Counted from the first letter of the stretch, positions 27,306 to 36,784 are shown. The stretch is 64,000 bases of DNA from Amphibacillus cookii (GCF_016908375.1 NZ_JAFBDS010000003.1:124001-188000); one strand, 5' to 3'. A program made the numbers and translations. The notes: a model not told the origin generated them from the letters alone.

Positions 27306-27589
27306 AAAAACTTCTCTCCTCACATGCATTCATCTAATAGTCCCTATTATAAGACTTTAATTAAGGAATGGGAAGGAAAGAATAGATATGAAAACCACAA
27401 AACACTCACGTTAGATCAACTTGATCACAATCAAAATCTCTTACTTTATAATCAGACACCTTGTTATAGATTGAAACGATGACCTTATCGTTTAAACGAT
27501 CTACCACTTACTGCCTTCCCAAACACTTGAAGATCTAGCTTCACAAAGACCCCTGACACATTGAAGAAGGAGAATTTTTCCGAAAAACA

Positions 27590-27742
27590 TTAAAATATAT
27601 TTTGTTCACGACCAGGAATAAACGGTCTTCGTATTTCATCAAACCGTTCTGCAAAGACAAGGGATGACGCATCAGAGAGTAACGCTTTAATACTGATTAT
27701 TAAAACAATGGCTATCATGATGCTTCTCAGTAACTTTTTCAT
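27590..27742 (-). CDS. Small single-span or secreted protein, 50 residues
   Basis: Start ATG at 27742 has AAGGCGGTG 6 bases upstream. The N-terminus MKKLLRSIMIAIVLIISI is a clean signal or anchor, and the C-terminal half is polar with ERFDEIRRPFIPGREQN. No homologue recognised. It stands alone between the MFS gene and a membrane thioredoxin-like gene. Good SD and signal-like start are the only support. Confidence 0.5.
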   Translation of the reverse strand: MKKLLRSIMIAIVLIISIKALLSDASSLVFAERFDEIRRPFIPGREQNIF

Positions 27743-28005
27743 TTAACACACCGCCTTTTTTTACTATACGTTTAGAAGTTATCTGATGAACAGCTAGCAC
27801 TTAATCGTTAACGAATAGCTGCTAAAGTGGGGATTAGAACCGTTTTTGCAAATAAATCAAATGATCATTTTTGACGAATCCATGTTTTTATTAACTCATC
27901 ATTATTAATGTAAACAGCCCACTCGATTTTATGCTCTATCATTGATAATCATTTACGAGAAAGCTCGATTAACGTATAATGTGTAAAAAATGAAAGGACA
28001 GTGAC

Positions 28006-28614
28006 ATGATGAAAAAAACAGGCTTAGCGATCATAATTTTTATCGGTATGACTATACTAACGCTTATCATATTAACGCAAATCTCATCTGATAAATCTGA
28101 TAATATCCAGAAAAGCGCCGATATTAACACCATTTCTGCAGCAGATAGTTTTCAACAAGATGACGATCATTATTTTGTCTACTTTTGGCAGGAGGGCTGT
28201 GTTTATTGTGAGCAAATCGAAGATGAAATGGTAGACTATGCCAATAACGGGGAAATCCCGATTTATTTAGTAGATATGCTAGAAAATGAAAATCAATCTG
28301 CTTGGTATGATTGGGAAGCACACCACCAACAATACGATCAAGTGATTGGCGAAGTAATTGATGGCGAAGAACAGCTATATCAAGATACGGAATCATTAGA
28401 TAGTGAAGTAAATTGGTCGATAACGACTGATGATAATGATCAAATAATTGCCGTCCACCAGACACCTTACCCTAACTTAGAACCTTTACAAGCAGATCAA
28501 TTAGAAATAACAGGCACACCTACGCTTATTTATTTCGAAGATCAAACGGTTTCGGCTTATGCGATCGGTGATGAAGAAGTCACAGCAATACTTAATCAGT
28601 TTCCACAAAATTAA
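28006..28614 (+). CDS. Membrane-anchored thioredoxin-fold protein
   Basis: 202 residues. One N-terminal membrane segment (about 6-24) is followed by an acidic extracytoplasmic domain. The redox motif is C65-V-Y-C68 (FWQEGCVYCEQIE) and the cis-Pro loop is TGTPTLIYF near residue 170. Between them is an unusually long insert rich in Asp, Glu and Gln. It probably reduces or oxidises disulfides outside the membrane. SD AAAGGA is 7 bases before ATG. The acidic composition fits a salt-tolerant host. Monocistronic. Confidence 0.82.
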   Translation: MMKKTGLAIIIFIGMTILTLIILTQISSDKSDNIQKSADINTISAADSFQQDDDHYFVYFWQEGCVYCEQIEDEMVDYANNGEIPIYLVDMLENENQSAWYDWEAHHQQYDQVIGEVIDGEEQLYQDTESLDSEVNWSITTDDNDQIIAVHQTPYPNLEPLQADQLEITGTPTLIYFEDQTVSAYAIGDEEVTAILNQFPQN

Positions 28615-28689
28615 ACGTGTATATGTGGAAGTTTTTTCTTTGCAACTTAAGAACTAGATCCCATGTCCCGAAATGCCACTTAATAATTA

Positions 28690-28985
28690 CTCAACTACCT
28701 CATCTGAATGTTCAGGTTCAGCCAAGATAGCATAAAGGTAAACCGAATATTAAATATAAGCGTTGCCTTTGAATATAGATTTTCGTTTTATTTCGTGCGG
28801 TTGGGTTTACTCATTCCGTATGAACCACCCGTCTAAGTGGAGATAAGCAGGGGGGTGAGACTTCTGGGAGAATAGGATGAGCTGAAGTCATCCCCACGAA
28901 AAGTAATGGCAACAAGCATATTTAATACCGCGTCTATTGAACACGATCAAGGTTGAATAACTATTTTCAGTATGCGAAAATTGAG
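28690..28985. mobile_element. MITE-like element, copy C (inverted, degenerate)
   Basis: 296 bp, internal sequence in reverse orientation to copies A and B (CACGATCAAGGTTGAAT, then TATTTTCAGTATGCGAAAAT). The ends are CTCAACTACC and GAAAATTGAG, flanked by TAATTA on both sides. Confidence 0.75.
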
Positions 28986-29113
28986 TAATTAGAAATGAAT
29001 GAAAAAAAGCAAATCGAGACGCTAATCACTGCGTATCGGTTTGCTTTTAAATATGATATATCTAATACTAAAATTTCAAAAAATGCGAAAATAAAGAAAA
29101 CACTAAATTCTAC

Positions 29114-29746
29114 TTATAAGTAAATCCATTGCTTTTTCAATGCCTTTAACACGGCATTGGTTCTATCTGGAACTTCAAGCTTATGTAATATTGAACTAAC
29201 ATAATTTTTTACTGTTTTATCGGATAAATAGAGTTCATTTGCAATCCCCACGTTACTATATCCTTTAACTAAAAGTTGCAAAACTTCCCACTCTCGCTTT
29301 GACAAAATATCAAAAGGAGGGTCTGGCTTTTTGGACTGAGCGCGAACATACACTTCTAACAAGCAATTAGCTAGTGAAGGATGTACAAAGCGCTTCCCCT
29401 CTATTACCCATTGTATTGATTGCGTTAACCCCTGCTCATCCATGTCAAAATAAAGATAGCCATCTAACCCAAGCGCGAATAATGACGTGGTACAAGGATC
29501 ATGGATATCTTCCACCCAAGCGACCACTTTTTTATTTAACGATTGAAAGTATTTCGCAAAGGTTTCGACGGGAATAGGTGTATGGATATCAATGATGACT
29601 AAATCAGCTTGCTGAGCATAATCGATTAATATTCTTTCATCCTTTGCATCACAACACACTATTTGGCTGTCAGAAAATTGTCGTTTTAATAATTCGATTA
29701 TCCCATCACGTAAGAGTGATGCCTTTTTAACAAATAGTAATTTCAT
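29114..29746 (-). CDS. LuxR/NarL-family regulator with a degenerate receiver domain
   Basis: 210 residues: an N-terminal receiver-like domain (1-115) and a C-terminal LuxR helix-turn-helix (LSKREWEVLQLLVKGYSNVGIANELYLSDKTVKNYV, about 146-205, given here only as a landmark by its start LSKREWEVL). The receiver keeps the central Asp53 (VIIDIH). The acidic pair is replaced by Lys7-Lys8, the Thr/Ser by Trp77 and the conserved Lys by Phe100. Normal phosphorylation is therefore unlikely. No sensor kinase is nearby. It may respond to a ligand or another protein. Confidence 0.8.
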   Translation of the reverse strand: MKLLFVKKASLLRDGIIELLKRQFSDSQIVCCDAKDERILIDYAQQADLVIIDIHTPIPVETFAKYFQSLNKKVVAWVEDIHDPCTTSLFALGLDGYLYFDMDEQGLTQSIQWVIEGKRFVHPSLANCLLEVYVRAQSKKPDPPFDILSKREWEVLQLLVKGYSNVGIANELYLSDKTVKNYVSSILHKLEVPDRTNAVLKALKKQWIYL

Positions 29747-30270
29747 CGTCTATTCGATCACTTCTTTTCTCCAAATATTTAGTATTTGTTCTTATATTTT
29801 TGAGCAAATCGAACGCAAAACTTGGGGTGACCAACTTATTACATATGTTACTTATTTTAGCCAAAATCGTCAACCAAACCACCCACCAACATGGGGATTG
29901 TGAGCAGAAGAAACAAATTAAAGTTATATATTGGTAATTTTTTCGAGGCTTTTGTATCGTGACTTATATCATACTTTTATCAAGTAAATTTAATAGATAA
30001 CATTCACGAAAGTAGACTTACAGATTGATATGAGCTAAATAGTACGTTTAGCTTATCTAAGATTAATCTTAATATAACAAATTTTTAATAGTTATTTAGA
30101 CTTATTTTTCAACATAATAGTGTATTAGTCAACAGTCTTCCCTACTATCATAAATAATTTTTCATATTTCGACAAGACTAAAACTAAAATTAGTTTTTTA
30201 TTCCTATTTTCCACTAAAAAATTGTAAAACTAAATACTTAAAAACAAGAGCTTATTAATAAAGAGGCCAG
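29747..30270. other. AT-rich intergenic region, no gene seen
   Basis: About 520 bases upstream of the LuxR-type gene. A short inverted repeat (AGCTAAA...TTTAGCT) lies near 30030 and another AT repeat near 30180. I see no open frame with an SD and no recognisable RNA. Confidence 0.5.
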
Positions 30271-30347
30271 CCTATCACCCACCTAAATAGATTACCTCTG
30301 TTCTCTATTTTGTGGCGGTGTTTTACGGACGGTTAGCTGTGATAAAC
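30271..30347 (+). repeat. Two-hairpin intergenic repeat, copy c (3' half)
   Basis: CACCCACCTAAATAGATT, CTCTGTTCTCTATTTTG and TTTTACGGACGGTTAGCTGT-GATAAA. The first hairpin is missing. Lies beyond the tnrA terminator. Confidence 0.75.
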
Positions 30348-30420
30348 ATCGTTAGCACCCATAAAATTGCGTTCGCTATAAACACCTCTATCATTAGGAT
30401 TTGTTTGTACATATACTATC

Positions 30421-30446
30421 AAAAAAAGACCCTCGTGCCACGAGGA
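30421..30446 (-). terminator. Terminator of tnrA
   Basis: CCTCGTG/CACGAGG hairpin followed on the minus strand by GTCTTTTTTT, beginning 5 bases after the stop. Confidence 0.9.
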
Positions 30447-30450
30447 TCCT

Positions 30451-30774
30451 CTAATCGTTTTGAATACCGAAGCGTGCGTTGATCTCTCCACGCAATAATT
30501 CTTTTCTACCATTTCTTTCTTGCTTTCGCTTTCTACGAAGCATTTCTTGACGGATTTCGAAGGTTTGAACACCTTCTTCACGTTTATTAGCAATGTCCAT
30601 AAGATGTTCAACATCTAAAAATGAGTACTTACGATTACCTTTAGGAGAACGCTCAGGAAAGATAAGTTTACGCTCTTCATAATACCGAATCTGCCGTTCT
30701 GATAATCCCGTTAATTCACTTACAATCCCTATCGTTATCACTTTACGTTCTTTATATGAGGTTTCTTGAAGCAA
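30451..30774 (-). CDS. tnrA: MerR-family nitrogen regulator TnrA
   Basis: TnrA activates or represses nitrogen genes when glutamine is scarce and is held by feedback-inhibited glutamine synthetase. The protein begins [25 protein letters not shown] if the TTG at 30774 is used, aligning with B. subtilis TnrA. GGTGGTG is 6 bases upstream of it, and the GTG codons further up overlap that SD. The MerR helix-turn-helix with [17 protein letters not shown] is at about 12-60. The C-terminus ends NARFGIQND, similar in place to the NAHF tail that contacts glutamine synthetase. A perfect TnrA box lies upstream. Confidence 0.9.
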   Translation of the reverse strand: MLQETSYKERKVITIGIVSELTGLSERQIRYYEERKLIFPERSPKGNRKYSFLDVEHLMDIANKREEGVQTFEIRQEMLRRKRKQERNGRKELLRGEINARFGIQND

Positions 30775-30850
30775 TTTGATCACCACCACTTTATGTTTGT
30801 GATACTTTATTATTAAGTATACCTTGTTACGTGATAAAATTCGATCGAAT

Positions 30851-30867
30851 TGTAAGATTATCTTACA
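30851..30867. promoter_or_regulatory. TnrA/GlnR box upstream of tnrA
   Basis: TGTAAGATTATCTTACA matches the TnrA/GlnR consensus TGTNANAWWWTMTNACA at every fixed position. It lies 77 bases before the tnrA start, between tnrA and a divergent gene, and indicates autoregulation. Confidence 0.85.
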
Positions 30868-30981
30868 ACGTTTGTATACATACCGCGCTCAAGGGGAAGT
30901 TTATTCACATCGATGTTTTGCATTCAAATAAATCGCATGACAACAGTTGTTTTGGTATAGTAGTGTTAAGGAGGATGAGCA

Positions 30982-31272
30982 ATGGATATAACAATTTCAC
31001 AACCAGCCATCAAATGGTTTATTAATGAAATGAACCTATCAGAAGGGGATTACATTCGTTTCTTTGTACGTTATGGTGGGCACGGAGGCGCTCAAGTTGG
31101 TTTTTCTCTTGGTGTTTCTAATCAAGATGAGCCTTTTGAACCTGTGACTAAAACGACAATAGACGGGATTACTTTTTTTGTTGAAAAGAAAGATGAATGG
31201 TATTTTGACGGATCTGATTTACATATAAAATATTCCAGAAAAAAAGAGGAGATTGAATTTCTCCTTCAATAA
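30982..31272 (+). CDS. HesB/YneR-like iron-sulfur biosynthesis-fold protein
   Basis: 96 residues. The HesB-like fold is indicated by the beginning MDITISQPAIKWFINEM, then FFVRYGGHGGAQVGFSLGV and DGITFFVEKKDEWYFDG. These resemble YneR-type bacillus proteins, which lack the three cysteines of IscA. No cysteine is present here, so direct Fe-S scaffolding is unlikely. SD AAGGAGG is 7 bases before ATG. It is divergent from tnrA and has its own terminator. Confidence 0.8.
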   Translation: MDITISQPAIKWFINEMNLSEGDYIRFFVRYGGHGGAQVGFSLGVSNQDEPFEPVTKTTIDGITFFVEKKDEWYFDGSDLHIKYSRKKEEIEFLLQ

Positions 31273-31278
31273 TTGATT

Positions 31279-31319
31279 AACCAAAGCGCCGCCTTGTCAG
31301 GGTAACGCTTTGGTTGTCT
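31279..31319. terminator. Terminator between the YneR-like gene and the GH43 gene
   Basis: AACCAAAGCG (31279-31288) pairs with CGCTTTGGTT (31306-31315), followed by GTCTTTT on the plus strand. It serves the convergent pair, better on the plus strand. Confidence 0.8.
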
Positions 31320-31320
31320 T

Positions 31321-32469
31321 TTAATTATAGTTTATTTTAGCAATCACCGGACGTTCTGTCGGTTCAACTTGATCACCTGGAATACCAAAATACGGCGTAC
31401 CATCCTCATTCCAAAATAAGCGTTGTATCCTTGCGTGACGGTTATGATCATATAATGAATTTCCCTTAATTTCTTTATAAGGTCTTGCGTGATAAATCAA
31501 TAAGTCATAACCATCTTCATCTTGACTAAAACTGTTATGCCCCGGACCAAACTCTTGAGTTGTCGCACTCGTTTCAAATACCGGATCAGGTGTTTTTTGC
31601 CACACTGTAGGATCTAATAAATCCGCATCCTCATCTGCTACAAGATAGCCAACAGCATAGTGATGATCCGTTGCATTTGCCGAAAAGGCAATAAATATTT
31701 TTCCGTGTCGCTTAATCACAGCAGCACCCTCGTTAACATATAAAATACTATTCTCCCAATCATACTCAGGTGTTGATAATAATATCTGATTTTTTATCGT
31801 CCAAGGATTCTCCATTTCCCCAATATATAAATTAGAGACAGTGTCATTATCAACCTTTTGTGCCCAAACAAGATAACGTTTTCCTCTATGCTCAAAAGTT
31901 GTTGCATCCAACGAAAAACTCTGAAATTCCGTATTAACCTGCCCTTTTTCATGCCACGTACCTGTTAGGGGATTTTGACCTGTACATTCTAACACGTACG
32001 GTCTGATTGCCCATACGTCTTCTTTTTCACCCGCAGCAAAGTGAATGCACCATTTATCATTAATATAATGTAATTCTGGCGCCCAAATGTGCTCAGACAT
32101 TATCCCTGTCTCATGGCGTTCCCAAATCACGATTTCTTCAGCATCGGGTAACGCTTTAATCGTTTTTGCACGCCTTAACACAATCCGATCGTAGAGAGGG
32201 TATGAACCAGTAAAATAATAATACCCATCACTATGTTTATATAAATAGGGATCAGCGCGCTGTTCAATAAAAGGACTCGGGTATTTTACCACCCTTAATT
32301 TCCCTTGAACTTCTCCTCGATCCGCATCGATAGCGTTTTCATTTTTCCATTCAACAGGATAGTACGCTTTTAGCCCATTCTCTAATTCTACTTCAACTTC
32401 TTCTGGCAACTCTAGCGTTTCACCTTTTTTTATCGTTAAATTAATCGTTGGTATGTCTACTATCTTCAT
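31321..32469 (-). CDS. GH43 alpha-L-arabinofuranosidase, intracellular, with N-terminal Ig-like region
   Basis: Glycoside hydrolase family 43, five-bladed propeller, 382 residues. After a first region of about 65 residues resembling a bacterial Ig-like (Big_4) domain (KKGETLELPEEVEVEL, YYPVEWKNE), the catalytic domain starts at RADPYLYKHSDGYYYFTG with the base Asp. SEHIWAPELHYIND and EFGPGHNSF are family landmarks. There is no signal peptide, so it acts inside on imported arabino-oligosaccharides. An AraR-like operator lies 90 bases upstream, 23 kb from araR. Some related GH43 enzymes are xylosidases; the AraR site favours arabinosides. Confidence 0.85.
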   Translation of the reverse strand: MKIVDIPTINLTIKKGETLELPEEVEVELENGLKAYYPVEWKNENAIDADRGEVQGKLRVVKYPSPFIEQRADPYLYKHSDGYYYFTGSYPLYDRIVLRRAKTIKALPDAEEIVIWERHETGIMSEHIWAPELHYINDKWCIHFAAGEKEDVWAIRPYVLECTGQNPLTGTWHEKGQVNTEFQSFSLDATTFEHRGKRYLVWAQKVDNDTVSNLYIGEMENPWTIKNQILLSTPEYDWENSILYVNEGAAVIKRHGKIFIAFSANATDHHYAVGYLVADEDADLLDPTVWQKTPDPVFETSATTQEFGPGHNSFSQDEDGYDLLIYHARPYKEIKGNSLYDHNRHARIQRLFWNEDGTPYFGIPGDQVEPTERPVIAKINYN

Positions 32470-32558
32470 TTAATTCTTCCTCTCTACATTTTCATAGTAA
32501 CACCATTAATATAATATACAGGTACTTATAAGTTTATGTTTTTATAATATTAAATATA

Positions 32559-32574
32559 ACATGTACGTATATTT
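32559..32574. promoter_or_regulatory. AraR operator upstream of the GH43 gene
   Basis: ACATGTACGTATATTT has the TGTACGTAYAT core, 90 bases before the start codon. Confidence 0.6.
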
Positions 32575-32620
32575 TAGTCTAGAGAAAAAATTAAAATGAA
32601 ATCATCCATAACCGTCACAA

Positions 32621-32706
32621 CATAGCGTCTGTTAGCGACCCCTAAATAGATTTACCTCTACTCTCAATTTTGAGGTGAACGTTTTACAGAAGGTTATCTG
32701 TAATAA
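32621..32706 (+). repeat. Two-hairpin intergenic repeat, copy d (3' half)
   Basis: ATAGCGTCTGTTAGCGACCC, TCAATTTTGAGGTGAACG and TTTTACAGAAGGTTATCTGT. It abuts the hairpin that follows fhs. Confidence 0.7.
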
Positions 32707-32766
32707 ATAACCCGTATCAAGCGAAAGGCCCCTTTGTGGAGATTTTCGGTTAATACGGGTTATTTA
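32704..32766 (-). terminator. Long hairpin downstream of fhs
   Basis: A perfect 14-bp outer stem (TAAATAACCCGTAT and ATACGGGTTATTTA) encloses a 35-base loop with a minor inner stem (CGAAA/TTTCG). It starts about 50 bases after the fhs stop. There is no strong T-run, so it could be a terminator or an mRNA-stabilising hairpin. Confidence 0.6.
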
Positions 32767-32815
32767 TGTCAATCATGCTTTTTTCGATGCCAATTAATGA
32801 TAATCTTTCCTTTTA

Positions 32816-34486
32816 TTAAAACAGACCGATGGCTGATCCATTCTGATCAATGTCCATCTTTAGCGCAGCCGGTTCTTTAGGTAGGCCCGGCATGGTTAAC
32901 ACATCACCAGTTAATGCAACGATAAAACCTGCCCCAATCGCAGGGCGTAATTCCCTCACAGTAATCGTAAAGTCAGATGGTCGTCCAAATAAATGGGGAT
33001 CATCGGATAGCGAATATTGAGTTTTTGCCATACAGATAGGTAACTTGTCCCAACCGTTTTCGGTAAATGCCTTTATCTGCTGTTCAGCAAGTGGTGTCAT
33101 TTTGACACCTTTAGCACCATATACTGATTTAGCAATACAGTCTATTTTCGTCGTAATATCCGCATCGAGAGGGTAAAGGGGTTGATAAGGGCGTTCATGA
33201 CTATCGATAAGATTAATCACTTTCTCAGCTAAATCTAATCCGCCTTTCCCACCATCGGCCCAAACGGATGTTAGTGCCATTTCGATACCACGATCATTGC
33301 ACCATTTTTCTACCTCATTCATTTCTGCTTCGGTATCAGACGTAAAGCGATTAAGCGCAACAACAAAAGGTAACCCAAATGCTTCTATCGTTTCAATGTG
33401 TTTAGCCAGATTATCAAGCCCTTTTCTCAATCCAGCTAAGTCCTCTTGATTGAGGTCGCTTTGCTTAACACCACCATGCATTTTCAGTGCTCTAATGGTC
33501 GCGACAATAACAACTGCCTGCGGGTCTAATTGCCCTATCCTTGATTTAATATTCAAAAACTTTTCCGCACCTAGATCCGCACCAAATCCTGCCTCAGTAA
33601 CCACATAATCCGCTAATTTACTAGCCATTTTTGTTGCGATGAGACTATTACAACCATGAGCAATATTGGCAAATGGACCACCATGAATAAAGGCGGGAAC
33701 CCCTTCTATTGTTTGTACAAGATTGGGTAATAGCGCATCTTTTAATAACAAGGATAGCGCCCCTTCGACTTTTAAGTCAGCAACCGTTACAGGTCTCTGA
33801 TCTACTTTATAACCAATAACCATCTTAGCGAGTCTTGTCCGTAAATCTTGAAATCCTTCCGCTAAACAAAGAATCGCCATTATTTCTGATGCAACGGTAA
33901 TATTAAATCCGTCTTCTCTAGGTATCCCTTGTTTTGTCCCCCCAAGACCGATAACAATTTCCCGAAGTGCGCGATCATTAAGATCCATCACACGCTTCCA
34001 AGTAATGCGTCTTGTATCAATTTCACAACTATTCCCTTGAAAGATATGATTATCAATAAATGCAGATAAAGCATTATTAGCGGTTGTAATCGCATGAATA
34101 TCTCCAGTAAAATGCAGGTTAATATCTTCCATCGGTACAACTTGAGAATAGCCACCACCTGTTGCCCCACCTTTTAAGCCCATCACTGGACCTAAGGAAG
34201 GCTCTCTTAAGGCAACTGCTGCTTTCTTACCTAGCTGTTGCAGGGCTTGTCCTAGCCCTACTGTCACTGTTGATTTACCCTCTCCAGCTGGTGTCGGGTT
34301 GATCGATGTAACTAAGATTAATTGCCCATCTTTTTCACCTTGTAATCGTTGAAGCAGATCCAATGAAAGCTTAGCTTTATGATGACCGTACGGATACCAC
34401 TCATGATCATAAACATTTAATTTTTCTATAATACGTTTAATCGGCTTTAATGATACTTGGTTCGCTATCTGTAAATCGGATTTCAT
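32816..34486 (-). CDS. fhs: Formate-tetrahydrofolate ligase
   Basis: Makes 10-formyl-THF from formate, THF and ATP. 556 residues, normal length. ATP site [19 protein letters not shown] near residue 60, then [20 protein letters not shown] and the C-terminal [16 protein letters not shown]. Start ATG at 34486 ([10 protein letters not shown]). The enzyme is common in anaerobes and in bacilli that obtain formate from pyruvate formate-lyase. Monocistronic, with an intergenic repeat on each side. Confidence 0.96.
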   Translation of the reverse strand: MKSDLQIANQVSLKPIKRIIEKLNVYDHEWYPYGHHKAKLSLDLLQRLQGEKDGQLILVTSINPTPAGEGKSTVTVGLGQALQQLGKKAAVALREPSLGPVMGLKGGATGGGYSQVVPMEDINLHFTGDIHAITTANNALSAFIDNHIFQGNSCEIDTRRITWKRVMDLNDRALREIVIGLGGTKQGIPREDGFNITVASEIMAILCLAEGFQDLRTRLAKMVIGYKVDQRPVTVADLKVEGALSLLLKDALLPNLVQTIEGVPAFIHGGPFANIAHGCNSLIATKMASKLADYVVTEAGFGADLGAEKFLNIKSRIGQLDPQAVVIVATIRALKMHGGVKQSDLNQEDLAGLRKGLDNLAKHIETIEAFGLPFVVALNRFTSDTEAEMNEVEKWCNDRGIEMALTSVWADGGKGGLDLAEKVINLIDSHERPYQPLYPLDADITTKIDCIAKSVYGAKGVKMTPLAEQQIKAFTENGWDKLPICMAKTQYSLSDDPHLFGRPSDFTITVRELRPAIGAGFIVALTGDVLTMPGLPKEPAALKMDIDQNGSAIGLF

Positions 34487-34651
34487 TTATGACACACCCC
34501 ATTCGCTAAAATCGTACATTTATATTGTTTAACCGTGTTATCATTCGTATTATAACACGGTTTTAGCTGATTTTATAGTTCCCTAATCTCATGGTCAATC
34601 ATTGTGAAAAAGTGATCAATTAATTCACTTAAAAAGTTGTTAGCACTCAAA

Positions 34652-34808
34652 CGAACCTTCAGTCAGTGGGCGTTTGCGTTCTTCACCCGCTGATTGAAGG
34701 TTCATTGAGTGAATCCGAACATTAGCGTCCGTTATCACCCATCTCAATAGATTTACCTCTGTTCTCCATTTTAAGGCGGATGTTTTACGGACGGTTATCT
34801 GTGGTAAA
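34652..34808 (+). repeat. Two-hairpin intergenic repeat, copy e (full)
   Basis: First hairpin GAACCTTCAGTCAG / CTGATTGAAGGTTC, linker TTGAGTGAATCCGAACATTA, second hairpin around GCGTCCGTTATCACCCATCT and TTACGGACGGTTATCTGTGG. It lies 141 bases beyond the alaT stop. Confidence 0.85.
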
Positions 34809-34949
34809 CGGACGAAACAAATCATCAAAATATTTGCTCATGATGAGCGAATGCATTTACCTTGTTTGCTTTACAGCACGTTTACTATTTATCTCCCCTA
34901 CTTCAAGTGTTTTACTCGTCGTGAATAGCTGTTAAGGCATCTTATCATC

Positions 34950-36116
34950 TCATTTGTCTACAAACCGCTTGATGCGCTTCATTGCCTCTGCTAATTGTTG
35001 CATTGAAGTCGCATATGAGCATCTAATATAACCTTCTCCACTATTTCCAAACACATGGCCAGGTACAACGGCTACTCGCTGGTCTTCTAATAAGGCCTCA
35101 GCAAAAGCTTCTGAACTCATCCCAGTTGCTTTTATTGATGGAAAGACATAAAAAGCCCCTCCTGGCATATGGCAGGTTAATCCCATCTCATTTAATGCTT
35201 TAACTACGTAATTTCTTCTTTGCCGGTAACTATTTTTCATCTCTTGAACACTATCTCTTCCATTCCTTAACGCTTCAAGTGCACCATGTTGAGCCATTGT
35301 AGGTGCGCACATGATCGTGTATTGATGGATTTTAGTCATTGCCTCAATAATCGCTTTAGGACCAGCTGCATAGCCTAAACGCCAGCCTGTCATGGCAAAG
35401 GCTTTTGAAAAACCAGAGATAAGAATGGTTCGATCAATCATATTAGGAATAGAAGCAAAGCTTGTAAACTCCTCATCATACAGTAGGTCGGCATAAATCT
35501 CATCAGATACTACGATTAAATCATGTTGTTCAGCTAGTTTAGCTATCGCCGTTAATTCCTCTCTATTCAACGCAGCTCCCGTTGGATTATTGGGACTACA
35601 AATAAGAATAGCCTTGGTCTTAGGCGTAATGGCTGACTTAATCTGTTCCGGCTGTATTTTAAATGCAAATTGCTCTGTCGCCTCAACAGCGACTGGTTCA
35701 CCACCTGCTAACTTAATGGTTGGCGCATAAGAAACAAAGCTCGGTTCAATAACGATGACTTCATCACCGGGATTAATAATCGCTCGAAAAGCAAGATCAA
35801 TGGCTTGACTTGCTCCAACGGTGATAAGCATTTGATCTTCAGCACGATAGGAAACGTGGTAATTTTCTAATAAAAACGAACGAAGCTCTTCTCGCAATTC
35901 CAATAATCCAGCATTTGCTGTATAGGCTGTATAACCTTGCTCCAAAGAATGAAAACTGGCTTCAATCACATTCCATGGTGTAACAAAATCAGGCTCCCCT
36001 ACCCCGAGCGAAATTACATTGTCCAATTTAGACGCAAGATCAAAGAAGCGACGAATTCCCGAAGGCTTTAACTGATGGATATGGTCTGCAACGTAATGGT
36101 GAGATTGATCAATCAT
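34950..36116 (-). CDS. alaT: PLP-dependent aminotransferase AlaT (YugH)
   Basis: Class I/II aminotransferase of 388 residues, resembling the bacillus AlaT/PatA group. It has ISLGVGEPDFVTPWNV, the PLP-stacking region ITVGASQAIDLAFRA, CSPNNPTGAALN, the PLP lysine in SGFSKAFAMTGWRLGY and the Arg motif near the C-terminus (EGYIRCSYA). Its ATG overlaps the alaR stop by 4 bases. The AlaR-AlaT pairing is that of B. subtilis yugG-yugH, so alanine synthesis from pyruvate is the likely role. Confidence 0.87.
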   Translation of the reverse strand: MIDQSHHYVADHIHQLKPSGIRRFFDLASKLDNVISLGVGEPDFVTPWNVIEASFHSLEQGYTAYTANAGLLELREELRSFLLENYHVSYRAEDQMLITVGASQAIDLAFRAIINPGDEVIVIEPSFVSYAPTIKLAGGEPVAVEATEQFAFKIQPEQIKSAITPKTKAILICSPNNPTGAALNREELTAIAKLAEQHDLIVVSDEIYADLLYDEEFTSFASIPNMIDRTILISGFSKAFAMTGWRLGYAAGPKAIIEAMTKIHQYTIMCAPTMAQHGALEALRNGRDSVQEMKNSYRQRRNYVVKALNEMGLTCHMPGGAFYVFPSIKATGMSSEAFAEALLEDQRVAVVPGHVFGNSGEGYIRCSYATSMQQLAEAMKRIKRFVDK

Positions 36117-36610
36117 GGTGTCACCATCATTCGTTTATCTTGATCATCGTTATCATCAAAAATAACGCCATCATGTTTATACTGTTTCAATACAAAGTGA
36201 GTCACTGTTGAGACCACAGAGTCTAGAGTTGATAGTTTATCTGAAACAAAACGACTAATTTCCATCATGGTCTGACCTTCCAAAGTAATCGATAAATCAT
36301 AACCACCACTCATTAGGTAGAGCGCCTTCACCTCAGGAAAGCGATAGATACGCTCAGCAACTTGATCAAACCCTTTTCCACGTGTCGGTGTAACCTTCAC
36401 TTCAATCATTGCCGTGACACTTTCATGTTCTAATACTTTCGCCCAATTAATGAGTGTAGAATAGCCAAGAATAGCTGATTCTCGCTCTAATTTCTCAATC
36501 ATCTCCTCAACTTCTGTAACCGTTAAATCTAACATACTCGCAATCATGTCTGTACCCAGTCGTCCATTCTTTTCTAACAATTGTAACAATTCAATCTCTT
36601 TTTGTTCCAT
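36113..36610 (-). CDS. alaR: Lrp/AsnC-family regulator AlaR (YugG)
   Basis: 165 residues: N-terminal helix-turn-helix (LLEKNGRLGTDMIASMLDLT, then VEEMIEKLERESAILGYS) and a RAM ligand-binding domain (MIEVKVTPTRGKGFDQVAERI, GYDLSITLEG). It precedes and overlaps alaT, as in B. subtilis, where it controls alaT. Ligand presumably alanine or another amino acid. The C-terminal acidic tail DDNDDQDKR is longer than usual. Confidence 0.86.
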   Translation of the reverse strand: MEQKEIELLQLLEKNGRLGTDMIASMLDLTVTEVEEMIEKLERESAILGYSTLINWAKVLEHESVTAMIEVKVTPTRGKGFDQVAERIYRFPEVKALYLMSGGYDLSITLEGQTMMEISRFVSDKLSTLDSVVSTVTHFVLKQYKHDGVIFDDNDDQDKRMMVTP

Positions 36611-36784
36611 GTCTACACCTACTTTTCTATTTATTTAATCATGTATTTAATTGAAATTATTCTTTATCGTACTACAAACTGACCTTAAGGTAAATAACTT
36701 TATCATCATACACAAGGAGCGATTCCCATAAACATGTAGAGTTGCATACATTATTACAAATAACCTGCGACAAGGAGTAGAAAT

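Noticed and set aside
30333-30614. 93-codon frame overlapping tnrA
   Set aside because: Shadow of tnrA in another frame, continuing through its terminator and an intergenic repeat.
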